From Paenibacillus polysaccharolyticus (lineage in GTDB: Bacteria; Bacillota; Bacilli; Paenibacillales; Paenibacillaceae), in assembly GCF_900102085.1 (NCBI RefSeq), contig NZ_FMVM01000008.1, positions 186,001 to 250,000 of the forward strand: DNA of 64,000 nucleotides, in the 5' to 3' direction. The first letter of the stretch is position 1. Every line of letters begins with the position of its first letter. The notes beneath the pieces were generated by a model. It saw nothing but the letters and a program-made list of their open reading frames with translations. It ran no database searches and was not told where the DNA came from. Positions 27,001 to 33,699 of this stretch are shown here, piece after piece. The position numbers were made by a program, and so were the translations under genes.

Positions 27001-29418
27001 GATCTTGTCAACTGGACAGATCAACGCATGGTAGAGGTTGCACCGGAAGAAGCGGGTAATACCTGGGCACCAGAAATCATGTACGACAAGACAACAGGTG
27101 AATATATCGTATTTTGGGCATCAAGAATGTTCGATGATGCATCCCATACCGGTAACGCTTATCAAAAAATGATGTATAGCAAGACAAGAGATTTCTATAC
27201 GTTTACTGAACCGAAAGTATATTTGGATTATGGATACTCCATCATTGATACCACAATGATTGAACATGATGGAAAAGTGTATCGTTTTACGAAGGATGAA
27301 CGAGACAACGGTGCTACTGCTCCATTTGGCAAGATGATTTTCCAAGAGATGGGTGACTCGATCTTGGATCCAACCTTCAAGATGATTAATCAAGGTGTGG
27401 GTAACATGAAATGGGTCGAGGGGCCAACCATTTTCAAATCGAATACAGATGAAAAGTGGTATTTATTCGTGGATGAGTTTGGTGGAAGAGGTTATATTCC
27501 ATTCGAGACAACCAATCTTGCATCAGGCGAGTGGACATTATCTTCGAATTACAACTTACCCGCTAGTCCACGTCACGGAACGGTCATTCCGATTACACAA
27601 AGTGAGTATGATGCACTCAGTGGGAAGACGGTACCGGTTAGCGGAATTAGCTTGGACAAAACGACGTTGTCCATCGTAGAAGGTCAATCAGGGCAATTGA
27701 CAGCTACGATCACACCGGCAAATGCAACGAAAAAGGCAGTAAAATGGAGCTCAAGTAATCCAGCTGTAGCGACTGTAAGTGCGACAGGTCGAGTAACAGC
27801 GGTGGCACCAGGAACAGCAAGCATTACAGTAACTACAGTAGATGGTGGTATATCATCCAGCGCTACAGTAACGGTGACACCACTGGTTGAACCGACTGCG
27901 CCAGGAGAAGTGACCGCAACAAGCGTAATAGCTGGTAATCAGAAGCTTACTTTGAAATGGAGTAATCCTGCAGAAAGCGATCTGGTCGCTATTAAGATTA
28001 CAGGTCATGGAAATACAGAGTTTAAGACGGTAACGCTGAATCATGCGGCTAGCAGTTATGAAGTCACAGGACTTGCAAATGGCACGCGTTATGAATTCCG
28101 TATTACTACGATAAACGTAGCGGGGCAAGAATCCGCAGGGGTTGTGGTATCGGGAACGCCACATGCACCAAGCAGTGGTAATGGAGATGGTGGCGGTAGT
28201 GGTAGTGTCGGTAACATCCCTGCACCTACAGTACCACCAGCTTCTACAGGTGGAAGTGAACCGGTGGTGATGGGCAACGGTCAGATAAACATTAAGCCAG
28301 TTGTTAATGAGAACGGTGCTTCTATAGTGAAGCTAAGTCCTGATACAGTGAAGCGTGCACTTGATCAAACGACAGGTGACAAGCTACAGGTACAACTTGA
28401 AGGAGATCAAAGCTTGAACGAGTTAAGCGTTGAGTTAGCGGTAGATCCCCGCTTAACAAGTGCAACTTCTAAGGTAGATCACATCGAGATTAACACAGGA
28501 TCAGCAGTCGTAACGTTGGCTACCGAACGGCTTAGAACAGGAACAAGCGCAGGGAAAACGTTAGGATTGTCGATCAAGAAAATAGCGGCTAATCAACTGC
28601 CGGTTGGCACACAAGCTAGGATGAATGGTGAGGTTGTATATGATATCAAGCTAACGATAGATGGTACGAAGCTTACGGCGTTTGATGGTAGAGATGATCT
28701 CATGATTGCATTACCATATACGCTGAAGGCTTCTGAGAATCCAAACAACATCATCGTCTACGACGTGAAGGACAACGGAGAGCTAAGAGTCGTGATGAAT
28801 GGTAAATACAATGCAGGAACAGGTCAAGTAGAGTTCAAACCAACGGATCTAAGTAAGTATACGGTAGCGCATGTTGCAATGAGCTTTCAGGATGTGACCC
28901 AAGGCTGGGCGAAAGATGCGATCTCGGCATTGGGAGCAAGAGGAGTCGTAAAGGGTGTAGGCGATGGCGAATTCAATCCGAAAGGTCAGGTGACAAGAGC
29001 AGAATTCATCACGATGCTGATGAATGTGTTGGAGTTATCGGATGAGAGCGAGGCGGCAAGCTTCAGTGATGTGAAACAAGGAGAATGGTACCATGGAAAT
29101 ATCGCAATCGCGCAGAAGCTGGGGATTGTGAACGGGAAACCAGATGGTAGTTTCGGAGTTCATGAGAAGATTACGCGTGAAGATATGGCCGTTATGGTAT
29201 ACAAGGCGATCCAATTGAAGCAACTAAAATTACAAGATCGTGAAGCTATAGCTTTCAAGGATAAAGCAAACATCGCAAACTATGCGAAGCAAGCGGTAGA
29301 GACAATACAAGGAGCAGGCATCATACACGGTTTAGGTAACGATGAGTTTGCACCGAAGAAAACGGCTAACCGTGACGAAGCAGCCGTAATGATCTATAAT
29401 TTATGGAGCTTGATGTAA
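21091..29418 (+). CDS. Giant SLH-anchored double GH43-like glycosidase with LamG and Ig domains
   Basis: A 2775-aa secreted surface enzyme. ATG 21091 follows GAGGGGAAG. Approximate order: signal peptide 1-32; LamG 35-255; Ig-like 258-340; BIG2 345-427; LamG 430-665; two Ig-like 680-875; GH43-like propeller 885-1210 (LRDPFVIRS, NTWAPEAIYD, NEGQTIFK); two LamG 1212-1680; two Ig-like 1690-1868; second GH43-like propeller 1871-2180 (VRDPFIIRS, NTWAPEIMYD, VEGPTIFK); BIG2 2187-2268; FN3 2270-2360; Gly/Ser linker; beta domain 2400-2590; three SLH motifs 2598-2775. The RDPF Asp is the likely base and the EG(P/Q) Glu the likely acid. GH43 enzymes cut arabinan, xylan or related side chains; LamG domains usually bind glycan. 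The internal duplication suggests fusion of two units. It is repressed by glucose if the cre site works. Confidence 0.87.
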   Translation: MRKRMTNITLVLLLTFSSCFSFGMPFNNQASADPITPTMLAHYPLLEDVLETSGNGKHGTAVGNITYADGLTLPGGTDSTTNYVQLPTGLFDHQENLTISVWIKSNTGRGNYAALFYGTPAAENKLPTNYWLFNPSNPSGEFKSVFTDGNNVDQPWTTEVGVSGPSTSQYEGQWVHYTTVITEDSITGYINGVSKGTVSKEKTTASFGTDLQAYIGRSNYLGDATFAGSFQDLRIYGEALSSDDISGVYQQSLDEKQVQQSKKELTLGDISSVTESLELPSANKYGASISWISSDESAISPTGEVFLREMEQQVTLTATISLGGSQATKAFIVTLLPKDASIEQIAVKGVSLKESTLRLSVGDSETLVATISPANATDKKVTWTSSDSSVANVDSAGNVTAVSEGTATITVQTKDGDFTAVSAINVQAKSQNDDLILHYNMKTTAEVDGQLVLKDVANKQVTFDGIFKNANNGQFISNSEVGFISFNGGSSTSNSGYVEIPKGSNGLDLLQGLNEITVSSIVNWTNDGTNRWIFGLGTVLTPETNKYFFVTPRHGSGAGNMMATGISKNGWPNEALVTGSANSNLIAGQWKHVTVSFSEASNTITLFVDGVKAASGNAKGLKLSDIINPNSTFSGFIGKSIFANDPYLQGSVADFRVYKRALKEQEVGDLYQQEAVTHISQIRQLTVDDAANQLSIDRYLDEADQSADKITKNVTLPTSGKNGVSITWSSSQPAVISNSGTVQRPNAQASDVQAELTATLTYQGVSTSVVFPVTILKQFDEQQKVDLDAEQLEIYNADNVKGNLRLVTTGEQGSTITWTSSRPTVVKGTAEAAGNATQLGWVSRQATEVPVKLIATITNGTASKERTFDLTIKKAVAPLQLDAYFFAYFTGEYEGGEEISFATAEDPLYWKALNNGKSILQSNMGEKGLRDPFVIRSAEGDKFYMLATDLKMGESTNFDQAQITGSHYMMIWESEDLVNWSEQRMVKVAPQTGGNTWAPEAIYDPATGEYIVFWASSMKNTETYGDYNGRPAGQYNVMYYATTRDFYNFSEPKVMIDESLPTIDTTFIEHNDMLYRFTKSEVNTKVYVEKAPNFYYDKDGIAANGLQYDAVPGTRDNKFGLIGKNGNNEGQTIFKDIHQDKWYLFLDSWPYHVRYTTDLDSSTQYINNVLSSDQYALPPGPRHGTVIPISRAEYNALQEKYALKGPAPSTDPVVHYSFDANTVNGTTLNDISGNGHHATLVGGATINEGDHIGKKGASLELNGSTGYVKLPDNLIQSLNLEKATFSTWVQMDKNQANQRIFDFASETGRQVNRNTMYLSTQGDTSSLEFAVVTPFTEKFSNDSTKLGSDYKYALRNAGLLPTKTWQHVAITMDEFDAVLYVNGHEVKRSSTFNVEPRMLLETTMNYIGKSRNSSDRLFDGKLDDFRIYNRALSGQEIAALADEDVTPPVEQPSGAELILHYDMNDIDRGTATVIDQTGNFNGKWMNPSKAEWIRTEDAGVLSFNGGRADSYVELPQGVLDGLTDITVSSIVNWSGKNAAEWLYALGRPNNNTHYTYFTPRYNANGLARLGIATNAWNNESSTSTTGLKNNEWKVVTTVVSGKDGTLTIYIDGVAAATGSTNGMTLEQIKNTSGSSGTIGKSFYTADPYFGGLIADFQIYDGAMTAADIRSLKARADQKIASMEGMLVTAATEKLTIDDLLASNTSKDVITSNVTLPTSGAYGTTISWTTDKSNVISTTGVVTRPDNATGDQVVTLTAVFTDGTETTNKTFTLMVKALPSDANAVDEAKAALVVHNIQDVRGHLSLPASGLYGSTITWASAQPNVVSMTGEVQRPANSRGDVDVKLTATITLNSASATKEFIAKVKERPADEKYAGYFFTYFTGEGTSTGEQVYFALSNGNDPLSWRELNEGKPVLTSTLGEKGVRDPFIIRSPEGDKFYMIATDLKINGNGNWGRAQTWGSRSIMVWESNDLVNWTDQRMVEVAPEEAGNTWAPEIMYDKTTGEYIVFWASRMFDDASHTGNAYQKMMYSKTRDFYTFTEPKVYLDYGYSIIDTTMIEHDGKVYRFTKDERDNGATAPFGKMIFQEMGDSILDPTFKMINQGVGNMKWVEGPTIFKSNTDEKWYLFVDEFGGRGYIPFETTNLASGEWTLSSNYNLPASPRHGTVIPITQSEYDALSGKTVPVSGISLDKTTLSIVEGQSGQLTATITPANATKKAVKWSSSNPAVATVSATGRVTAVAPGTASITVTTVDGGISSSATVTVTPLVEPTAPGEVTATSVIAGNQKLTLKWSNPAESDLVAIKITGHGNTEFKTVTLNHAASSYEVTGLANGTRYEFRITTINVAGQESAGVVVSGTPHAPSSGNGDGGGSGSVGNIPAPTVPPASTGGSEPVVMGNGQINIKPVVNENGASIVKLSPDTVKRALDQTTGDKLQVQLEGDQSLNELSVELAVDPRLTSATSKVDHIEINTGSAVVTLATERLRTGTSAGKTLGLSIKKIAANQLPVGTQARMNGEVVYDIKLTIDGTKLTAFDGRDDLMIALPYTLKASENPNNIIVYDVKDNGELRVVMNGKYNAGTGQVEFKPTDLSKYTVAHVAMSFQDVTQGWAKDAISALGARGVVKGVGDGEFNPKGQVTRAEFITMLMNVLELSDESEAASFSDVKQGEWYHGNIAIAQKLGIVNGKPDGSFGVHEKITREDMAVMVYKAIQLKQLKLQDREAIAFKDKANIANYAKQAVETIQGAGIIHGLGNDEFAPKKTANRDEAAVMIYNLWSLM

Positions 29419-29490
29419 GCTTGTTAAATATAGGGTATCTACGTGGACTCAAGACGAAGCGGTTAACCTACTAGGCTCCCAAATAAAATG

Positions 29491-29520
29491 AACGCCATCA
29501 CAATACGTGATGGCGTTTTT
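29491..29520 (+). terminator. Terminator after GH43-SLH gene
   Basis: AACGCCATCAC-AATAC-GTGATGGCGTT then TTT; arms identical to those at 16888-16915. Confidence 0.9.
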
Positions 29521-29576
29521 GATATAAAAATCGGGGAACTTAGAGTAGTGTACAAGTACCAACGAGTTTTCATCCC

Positions 29577-30113
29577 TTATTCGGAGGTACGCGCTTTTTG
29601 CCTTGTTTCAATTAAAGTGAATACTTCATCCATGTCGAGAGAAAACATATTGCTTTCATTTGTTACTGGCTGGAAGTAGAATTCAAGTTTTTCTTTGCTG
29701 AACTGGTTCTCCAGTTCTGTCCACTGTTCCGTAGATAATAAGAGATATGCTAACGTGTCGTTGCCTAAAGACTCCATAAACCATCGAATCTGATATCGGG
29801 GAGCAATCATTTCCTGCATCGCCCGAATCGCGCTGTCTCGATCAGTCCGATCATCGGCGAACGGAATTGTATGCTTTCGATGGTTCGAACTTAACACAAT
29901 ATCAACGCCTCTCGGCTTGTCGATGTCGATGATCTCACACTTGATCTGATCGGATTCCGGCAGTTGACCGTTGAAGTATTGGATGATGTCCCCCTCGTCT
30001 TCTCTCCAATCAATCCAGATTAATGGCTCGTGCTCAAAAAATTGTTCAACGACGTCTTCATCAGAAGAATGTTGCAAGACATGGATAATTGGTTGTAGCG
30101 TACTCATGATCAT
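29577..30113 (-). CDS. Hypothetical protein, 178 aa
   Basis: An acidic soluble protein of 178 residues; I do not recognise the family. Its sequence is balanced and protein-like, with Trp/Asp-rich segments (PLIWIDWREDEGDIIQYF, YQIRWFMESLGNDTLAYLLL) and no signal peptide or membrane segment. Two starts are possible, ATG 30113 and ATG 30107; AAGGGATGGG lies upstream of both, better spaced for 30107. It is convergent with the GH43 gene and divergent from the peptidase gene, so it is probably monocistronic. Confidence 0.75.
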   Translation of the reverse strand: MIMSTLQPIIHVLQHSSDEDVVEQFFEHEPLIWIDWREDEGDIIQYFNGQLPESDQIKCEIIDIDKPRGVDIVLSSNHRKHTIPFADDRTDRDSAIRAMQEMIAPRYQIRWFMESLGNDTLAYLLLSTEQWTELENQFSKEKLEFYFQPVTNESNMFSLDMDEVFTLIETRQKARTSE

Positions 30114-30313
30114 CCCATCCCTTATTCGAAGTTTATATATACTCTATATTATCTTATAGGGTGGGCAGGTCTGAATAGGGCAACGGACATACTTCTTTTC
30201 GGAGATAGGACCATTTCTCATTATTTAATTCGATGCTATGCTAGTATGGAGTTATGTTTTTAGTTTTCTTAAGTATAGAGATAGGTCAATTATACATATG
30301 GAGGTAATACAGT

Positions 30314-30982
30314 TTGAACACTCACTACTATTTCAGTTGGTTTAATAATTTTTTTCCAGAGAAACTGGTCGAACGATTGCAAGAGGATATCACAGATAGA
30401 AAATCGCTTGTGATGATTAGCGCTAAGCCGTCTGATTATGAAGAAGAGCAAGTGAACTTTGAGGATATTACGGAATGGACCTGGTTAACTCAGGCTAACC
30501 TGATTTTTGATGAATATCACTTCATTGATTATCGTATGCAGAAAGAAGAGGCTCATCAGTTGATTCGGAACGCGTCTGTCATTTTTATGTGTGGAGGATA
30601 TCCTGTTCAGCAGCATGAGTTTTTGGCGGAATATGAACTATCCGATATGATTAAGAACAGTAATGCCATTATCATCGGTGCAAGTGCAGGTGCATTAAAT
30701 ATGGCTGCAAAATGGATATCTTCGGCTGACGATACCCCTAAGGCTGAAACAACGACGATTTATGAGGGTTTGAGCTTTGATCATTTTGCCTATGAATCTC
30801 ATTCTAGGCGCGACTATGGCGCTTTTGTTAAAGGATACCTGTTTCCACTATCTGAACAGATGAATGTGTATGCGGCAGAGCAGGAGAGTGCTATTCGTGT
30901 AAAGGATGGTAAGCTTGATATCTTAGGCCCTGTATATTTAATTTCCGGATCTAAGATCCAGAAATTGATTGAAACACTCTGA
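30314..30982 (+). CDS. Peptidase S51 / dipeptidase E-like protein
   Basis: A 222-aa protein of the class I amidotransferase-like fold, S51 group. VIFMCGGYPVQQHEF near residue 97 matches the strand-loop of the family, and IIGASAGALNMA near 122 carries the nucleophile Ser (G-x-S-A-G). Cyanophycinase and alpha-aspartyl dipeptidase share this site; this small stand-alone member probably cuts Asp-containing peptides, but its substrate is not clear. The start is TTG 30314 with GGAGGTAATACAG upstream. It is convergent with apbE, with only 27 bases between the stops. Confidence 0.8.
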   Translation: MNTHYYFSWFNNFFPEKLVERLQEDITDRKSLVMISAKPSDYEEEQVNFEDITEWTWLTQANLIFDEYHFIDYRMQKEEAHQLIRNASVIFMCGGYPVQQHEFLAEYELSDMIKNSNAIIIGASAGALNMAAKWISSADDTPKAETTTIYEGLSFDHFAYESHSRRDYGAFVKGYLFPLSEQMNVYAAEQESAIRVKDGKLDILGPVYLISGSKIQKLIETL

Positions 30983-31009
30983 GAATCGCCTGAACAATCT
31001 CTTCATTTA

Positions 31010-31948
31010 TTAACTGGATAGTGGCTGGATTCTTCCCCGTAGACTTTTGGTGTAGGCCATGTTTCCATCGGTCGTGATGACGGCGGCTTCAATATGTTTT
31101 ATTCCGTTGACTCTATGAATAATGGAGGCCGCATCTAACCCGAATAATTCTGTCGTATAGATGTCACAGTCGAGTGATCTATCCGCAATAATGGTCAGCG
31201 AAGCGACATTACTTTCTATGGGATAACCTGTTTTGCTACTAAAGATATGATGGTACTTCTGTCCTTTCTTTTGTAAAACACGCTCGTATATGCCTGAGGT
31301 AACGACGGATTGCTCCCTGATACTGACGAGTGCTGCTGCGTTACCTCTGGGTAAAAAGGGATTCTGTATTCCCACCTTCCAGTGACTTGAACCGGAAGGG
31401 GAGTCCCCATGAACAAGCACATTTCCGCCCATATCGACCATAGCTGAGATTACTCCGTTTTTTTTGAACAGGGCCATCACCTGATCGGCAAAATAACCTT
31501 TAGCAATGGCTCCCAGGTCGATCTCCATCCCCTTTTTTAATAAATGCACGGTTTGTTGCTCATCATTGAGCTGTATATGTTCAGGGTTTAAGAGCGCCAG
31601 CACATTCTTAATCTCTGCATCCTCTGGCACATGTGCCTCACGGAAACCGATTCTCCACAATTTGATCAACGGGCCTATCGCAATATTTAAAAAAGAATCT
31701 TCCTCCAGGCTATGTTCTTTGCCTATCTTGATGAGATCATACAGCTCCCTGTCGACTTGAAGCGGTTGGGAGGCGGCTTCTTGTTTCAACATCGCGAGCT
31801 GTGAGTGATCACTGTTGGCGCTAAACACTTTCTCGTAACGGAACAGCATATTCTCTGCTTCCTGTGCGAGCTCTTCTGCATTCTCCCCCTCGATATATAG
31901 AGAGATTTTAGTTCCCATGAGAGGTATCATTTTCGTAAAAGATTTCAT
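31010..31948 (-). CDS. apbE: FAD:protein FMN transferase
   Basis: ApbE-family flavin transferase, 312 aa, which attaches FMN covalently to Thr/Ser of FMN-binding domains using FAD and Mg2+. The start MIPLMGTKISLYI, the FAD/Mg site GMEIDLGAIAKGYFAD (about residue 140), MVDMGGNVLVHG, and HHIFSSKTGYPI are all present. There is no signal peptide or lipobox, unlike exported ApbE, so it acts in the cytoplasm. Its likely target is two genes away: the FMN-binding domain of the fused flavoprotein at 33700-36150. It is on the same strand as the LysR regulator and 12 bases downstream of it, so it is probably co-transcribed with it. Confidence 0.95.
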   Translation of the reverse strand: MKSFTKMIPLMGTKISLYIEGENAEELAQEAENMLFRYEKVFSANSDHSQLAMLKQEAASQPLQVDRELYDLIKIGKEHSLEEDSFLNIAIGPLIKLWRIGFREAHVPEDAEIKNVLALLNPEHIQLNDEQQTVHLLKKGMEIDLGAIAKGYFADQVMALFKKNGVISAMVDMGGNVLVHGDSPSGSSHWKVGIQNPFLPRGNAAALVSIREQSVVTSGIYERVLQKKGQKYHHIFSSKTGYPIESNVASLTIIADRSLDCDIYTTELFGLDAASIIHRVNGIKHIEAAVITTDGNMAYTKSLRGRIQPLSS

Positions 31949-31960
31949 ACAAACCTCCTC

Positions 31961-32890
31961 CTACACTGCACATTGTTGTCCATGATTCAGAAATGTATGG
32001 ATAAGGTCATGATCCACACTAGACAGCTTTCTTTCGCTATGATGTGCTATAAAATAGTCAAGACTCATCTTATCAATCGGGATCGGATAGATGTTGTATT
32101 CCGAAGCAGACTCGTCAATTCGGACACTTTCGGGAATGATCGTCAGACCCATATTTTGTTTGGCAAGCTTCAACACTGTGTGAATTTCGTTGCTTTCCAT
32201 CACGATGCTTGGTTGTATTTTGTGCACACTAAGTAATTGATCGATCTGTTTACGGACGGCAGAGCCTTTGGACGTTAAAACGAGTGGTTGTCCCAAAAGG
32301 GTGCTTATATCAATCGTGCCTTCCGGTATGATGGCAACGTTCTTCTGGTATAGCTCACAGCCTCGCGGAATAACAGCCCGGTAGCTGTGTTTGCCCCAAC
32401 TAAAAGCATTTAGATTTGGAGAAATACTGCTCGAATTTTGTCCAATCCAATAATCCAATTCAACATTTTGCAGCCGTTTTTCATTTTTTTCAGGCAGATC
32501 CTCTACCAGATTAATCTTGTAAGCTGGATGAAGCTTTAAAAATGCAGGTAAAAAAAGAGGTGTCAAATAAGAACCCAGGCTCGGCAGAATTCCGATTCGT
32601 AAAACTTTATTGCCAATATCCGATGCATAGGAAATTTCCTTCATGAGCTTGGCATAGCTATGTTCGAGCGATGTTAAATACTGATAATAGATTTTTCCCT
32701 GTTCGGTTAATCGATATGGAAGCTTGTTGCGAGTGATCAGCTCACAATCCAACTGACTTTCGACTTTTTTGATGACCTTGGTCAGGTAGGGTTGAGAAAT
32801 ATAAAGGGATTGGGCAGCTTTGCTAAAATTGCTGTATTTCAAAAGGCTGTCGATGTAACACAAAATATCCTGTGATTCTAATTTAGACAT
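31961..32890 (-). CDS. LysR-family regulator (HcrR-like position)
   Basis: A 309-aa LysR-type activator. I chose ATG 32890 (MSKLESQDILCYIDSLLKY) because AAAGGGTGAGC precedes it; the frame is open to 32920. The N-terminal winged helix (NFSKAAQSLYISQPYLTKVI, residues about 20-40) is followed by a periplasmic-binding-like effector domain. It is divergent from two flavoprotein genes, as HcrR is from hcrAB of Lactiplantibacillus plantarum, where it responds to hydroxycinnamates. The same inducer class here is inference from gene order only. Confidence 0.9.
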   Translation of the reverse strand: MSKLESQDILCYIDSLLKYSNFSKAAQSLYISQPYLTKVIKKVESQLDCELITRNKLPYRLTEQGKIYYQYLTSLEHSYAKLMKEISYASDIGNKVLRIGILPSLGSYLTPLFLPAFLKLHPAYKINLVEDLPEKNEKRLQNVELDYWIGQNSSSISPNLNAFSWGKHSYRAVIPRGCELYQKNVAIIPEGTIDISTLLGQPLVLTSKGSAVRKQIDQLLSVHKIQPSIVMESNEIHTVLKLAKQNMGLTIIPESVRIDESASEYNIYPIPIDKMSLDYFIAHHSERKLSSVDHDLIHTFLNHGQQCAV

Positions 32891-32940
32891 GTCGCTCACC
32901 CTTTGTGAAAAAAATAACAAACTTTGAATTTGAGCTGATT

Positions 32941-32956
32941 ATAACAAATTGGTTAT
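32941..32956. promoter_or_regulatory. Candidate LysR operator
   Basis: ATAAC-AAATTG-GTTAT, an inverted repeat of the T-N11-A kind, lies between the divergent LysR and reductase genes, 51 bases before the LysR start and 115 before the reductase start. Confidence 0.5.
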
Positions 32957-33071
32957 CAAACTGCAATGAATAACTATTAGATCAATCTTCCATTCCTATG
33001 TTAGAGTTATGCCGAAAGATCGAGTCTGACTTTGACGAACATTATTTTCGAATGACAGAAAGGGGATTACC

Positions 33072-33686
33072 ATGAATTATTTAGCTATCGTGGGTACCAA
33101 TTCGGATGAATCAACGAACCGTACTCTGCTTCAATTTATGCAAAAGCATTTTGCAGATGAGGCTCAGATTGACTTGTTTGAAATTAAGGATCTACCTGCT
33201 TTTATTGAAAAAGATGAAATAGAAGATGCTGAAGTTGACATTCCAGAAAAGGTGCAGGACTTACTGGAGCAGATTTTTAACGCAAAGGGCGTCATTATTG
33301 CTACTCCGGAGTATGATCACGCGATCCCTGCTGTGCTCAAAAGTGCGCTGGAATGGATCAGTTATACTACTCAAACCTTGAAGGAAAAACCTGTTCTGAT
33401 CGTAGGTGCATCACACGGCTCACTAGGTTCTTCCAGAGCGCAGGCGCATCTGAGACAGATTTTGGATTCACCTGAGCTTGGCGCGAGATTAATGCCTAGC
33501 AGCGAGTTTCTTTTGGGAAAATCGCAGAGTGCTTTTGATCATAGTGGCAGCCTGATCAGCGCAGAGAAAGTAGCGGAGCTTGAAGAGATTTTCAGGGAGT
33601 TTGTTTTGTTTGCGGAGATCACGACGGAACTGTTGTCCAAAAGAACGTTGAAGCAAAAAACGAAAAAATTTTCCTGGCAAGAGTAG
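33072..33686 (+). CDS. NAD(P)H-dependent FMN reductase-like subunit (HcrA/CrdA-like)
   Basis: A 204-aa flavodoxin-fold protein of the NADPH-dependent FMN reductase family: [16 protein letters not shown] (phosphate loop), [19 protein letters not shown], and [17 protein letters not shown]. It closely resembles residues 1-180 of the next gene product, so the two are likely duplicates. In the hydroxycinnamate reductases of lactobacilli (HcrAB) and Vibrio (CrdAB), a small subunit of this type accompanies the large flavoprotein. ATG 33072 follows AAAGGGGATTACC. The next gene starts 13 bases after the stop. Confidence 0.88.
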   Translation: MNYLAIVGTNSDESTNRTLLQFMQKHFADEAQIDLFEIKDLPAFIEKDEIEDAEVDIPEKVQDLLEQIFNAKGVIIATPEYDHAIPAVLKSALEWISYTTQTLKEKPVLIVGASHGSLGSSRAQAHLRQILDSPELGARLMPSSEFLLGKSQSAFDHSGSLISAEKVAELEEIFREFVLFAEITTELLSKRTLKQKTKKFSWQE

Positions 33687-33699
33687 GAGGCTGACTACA

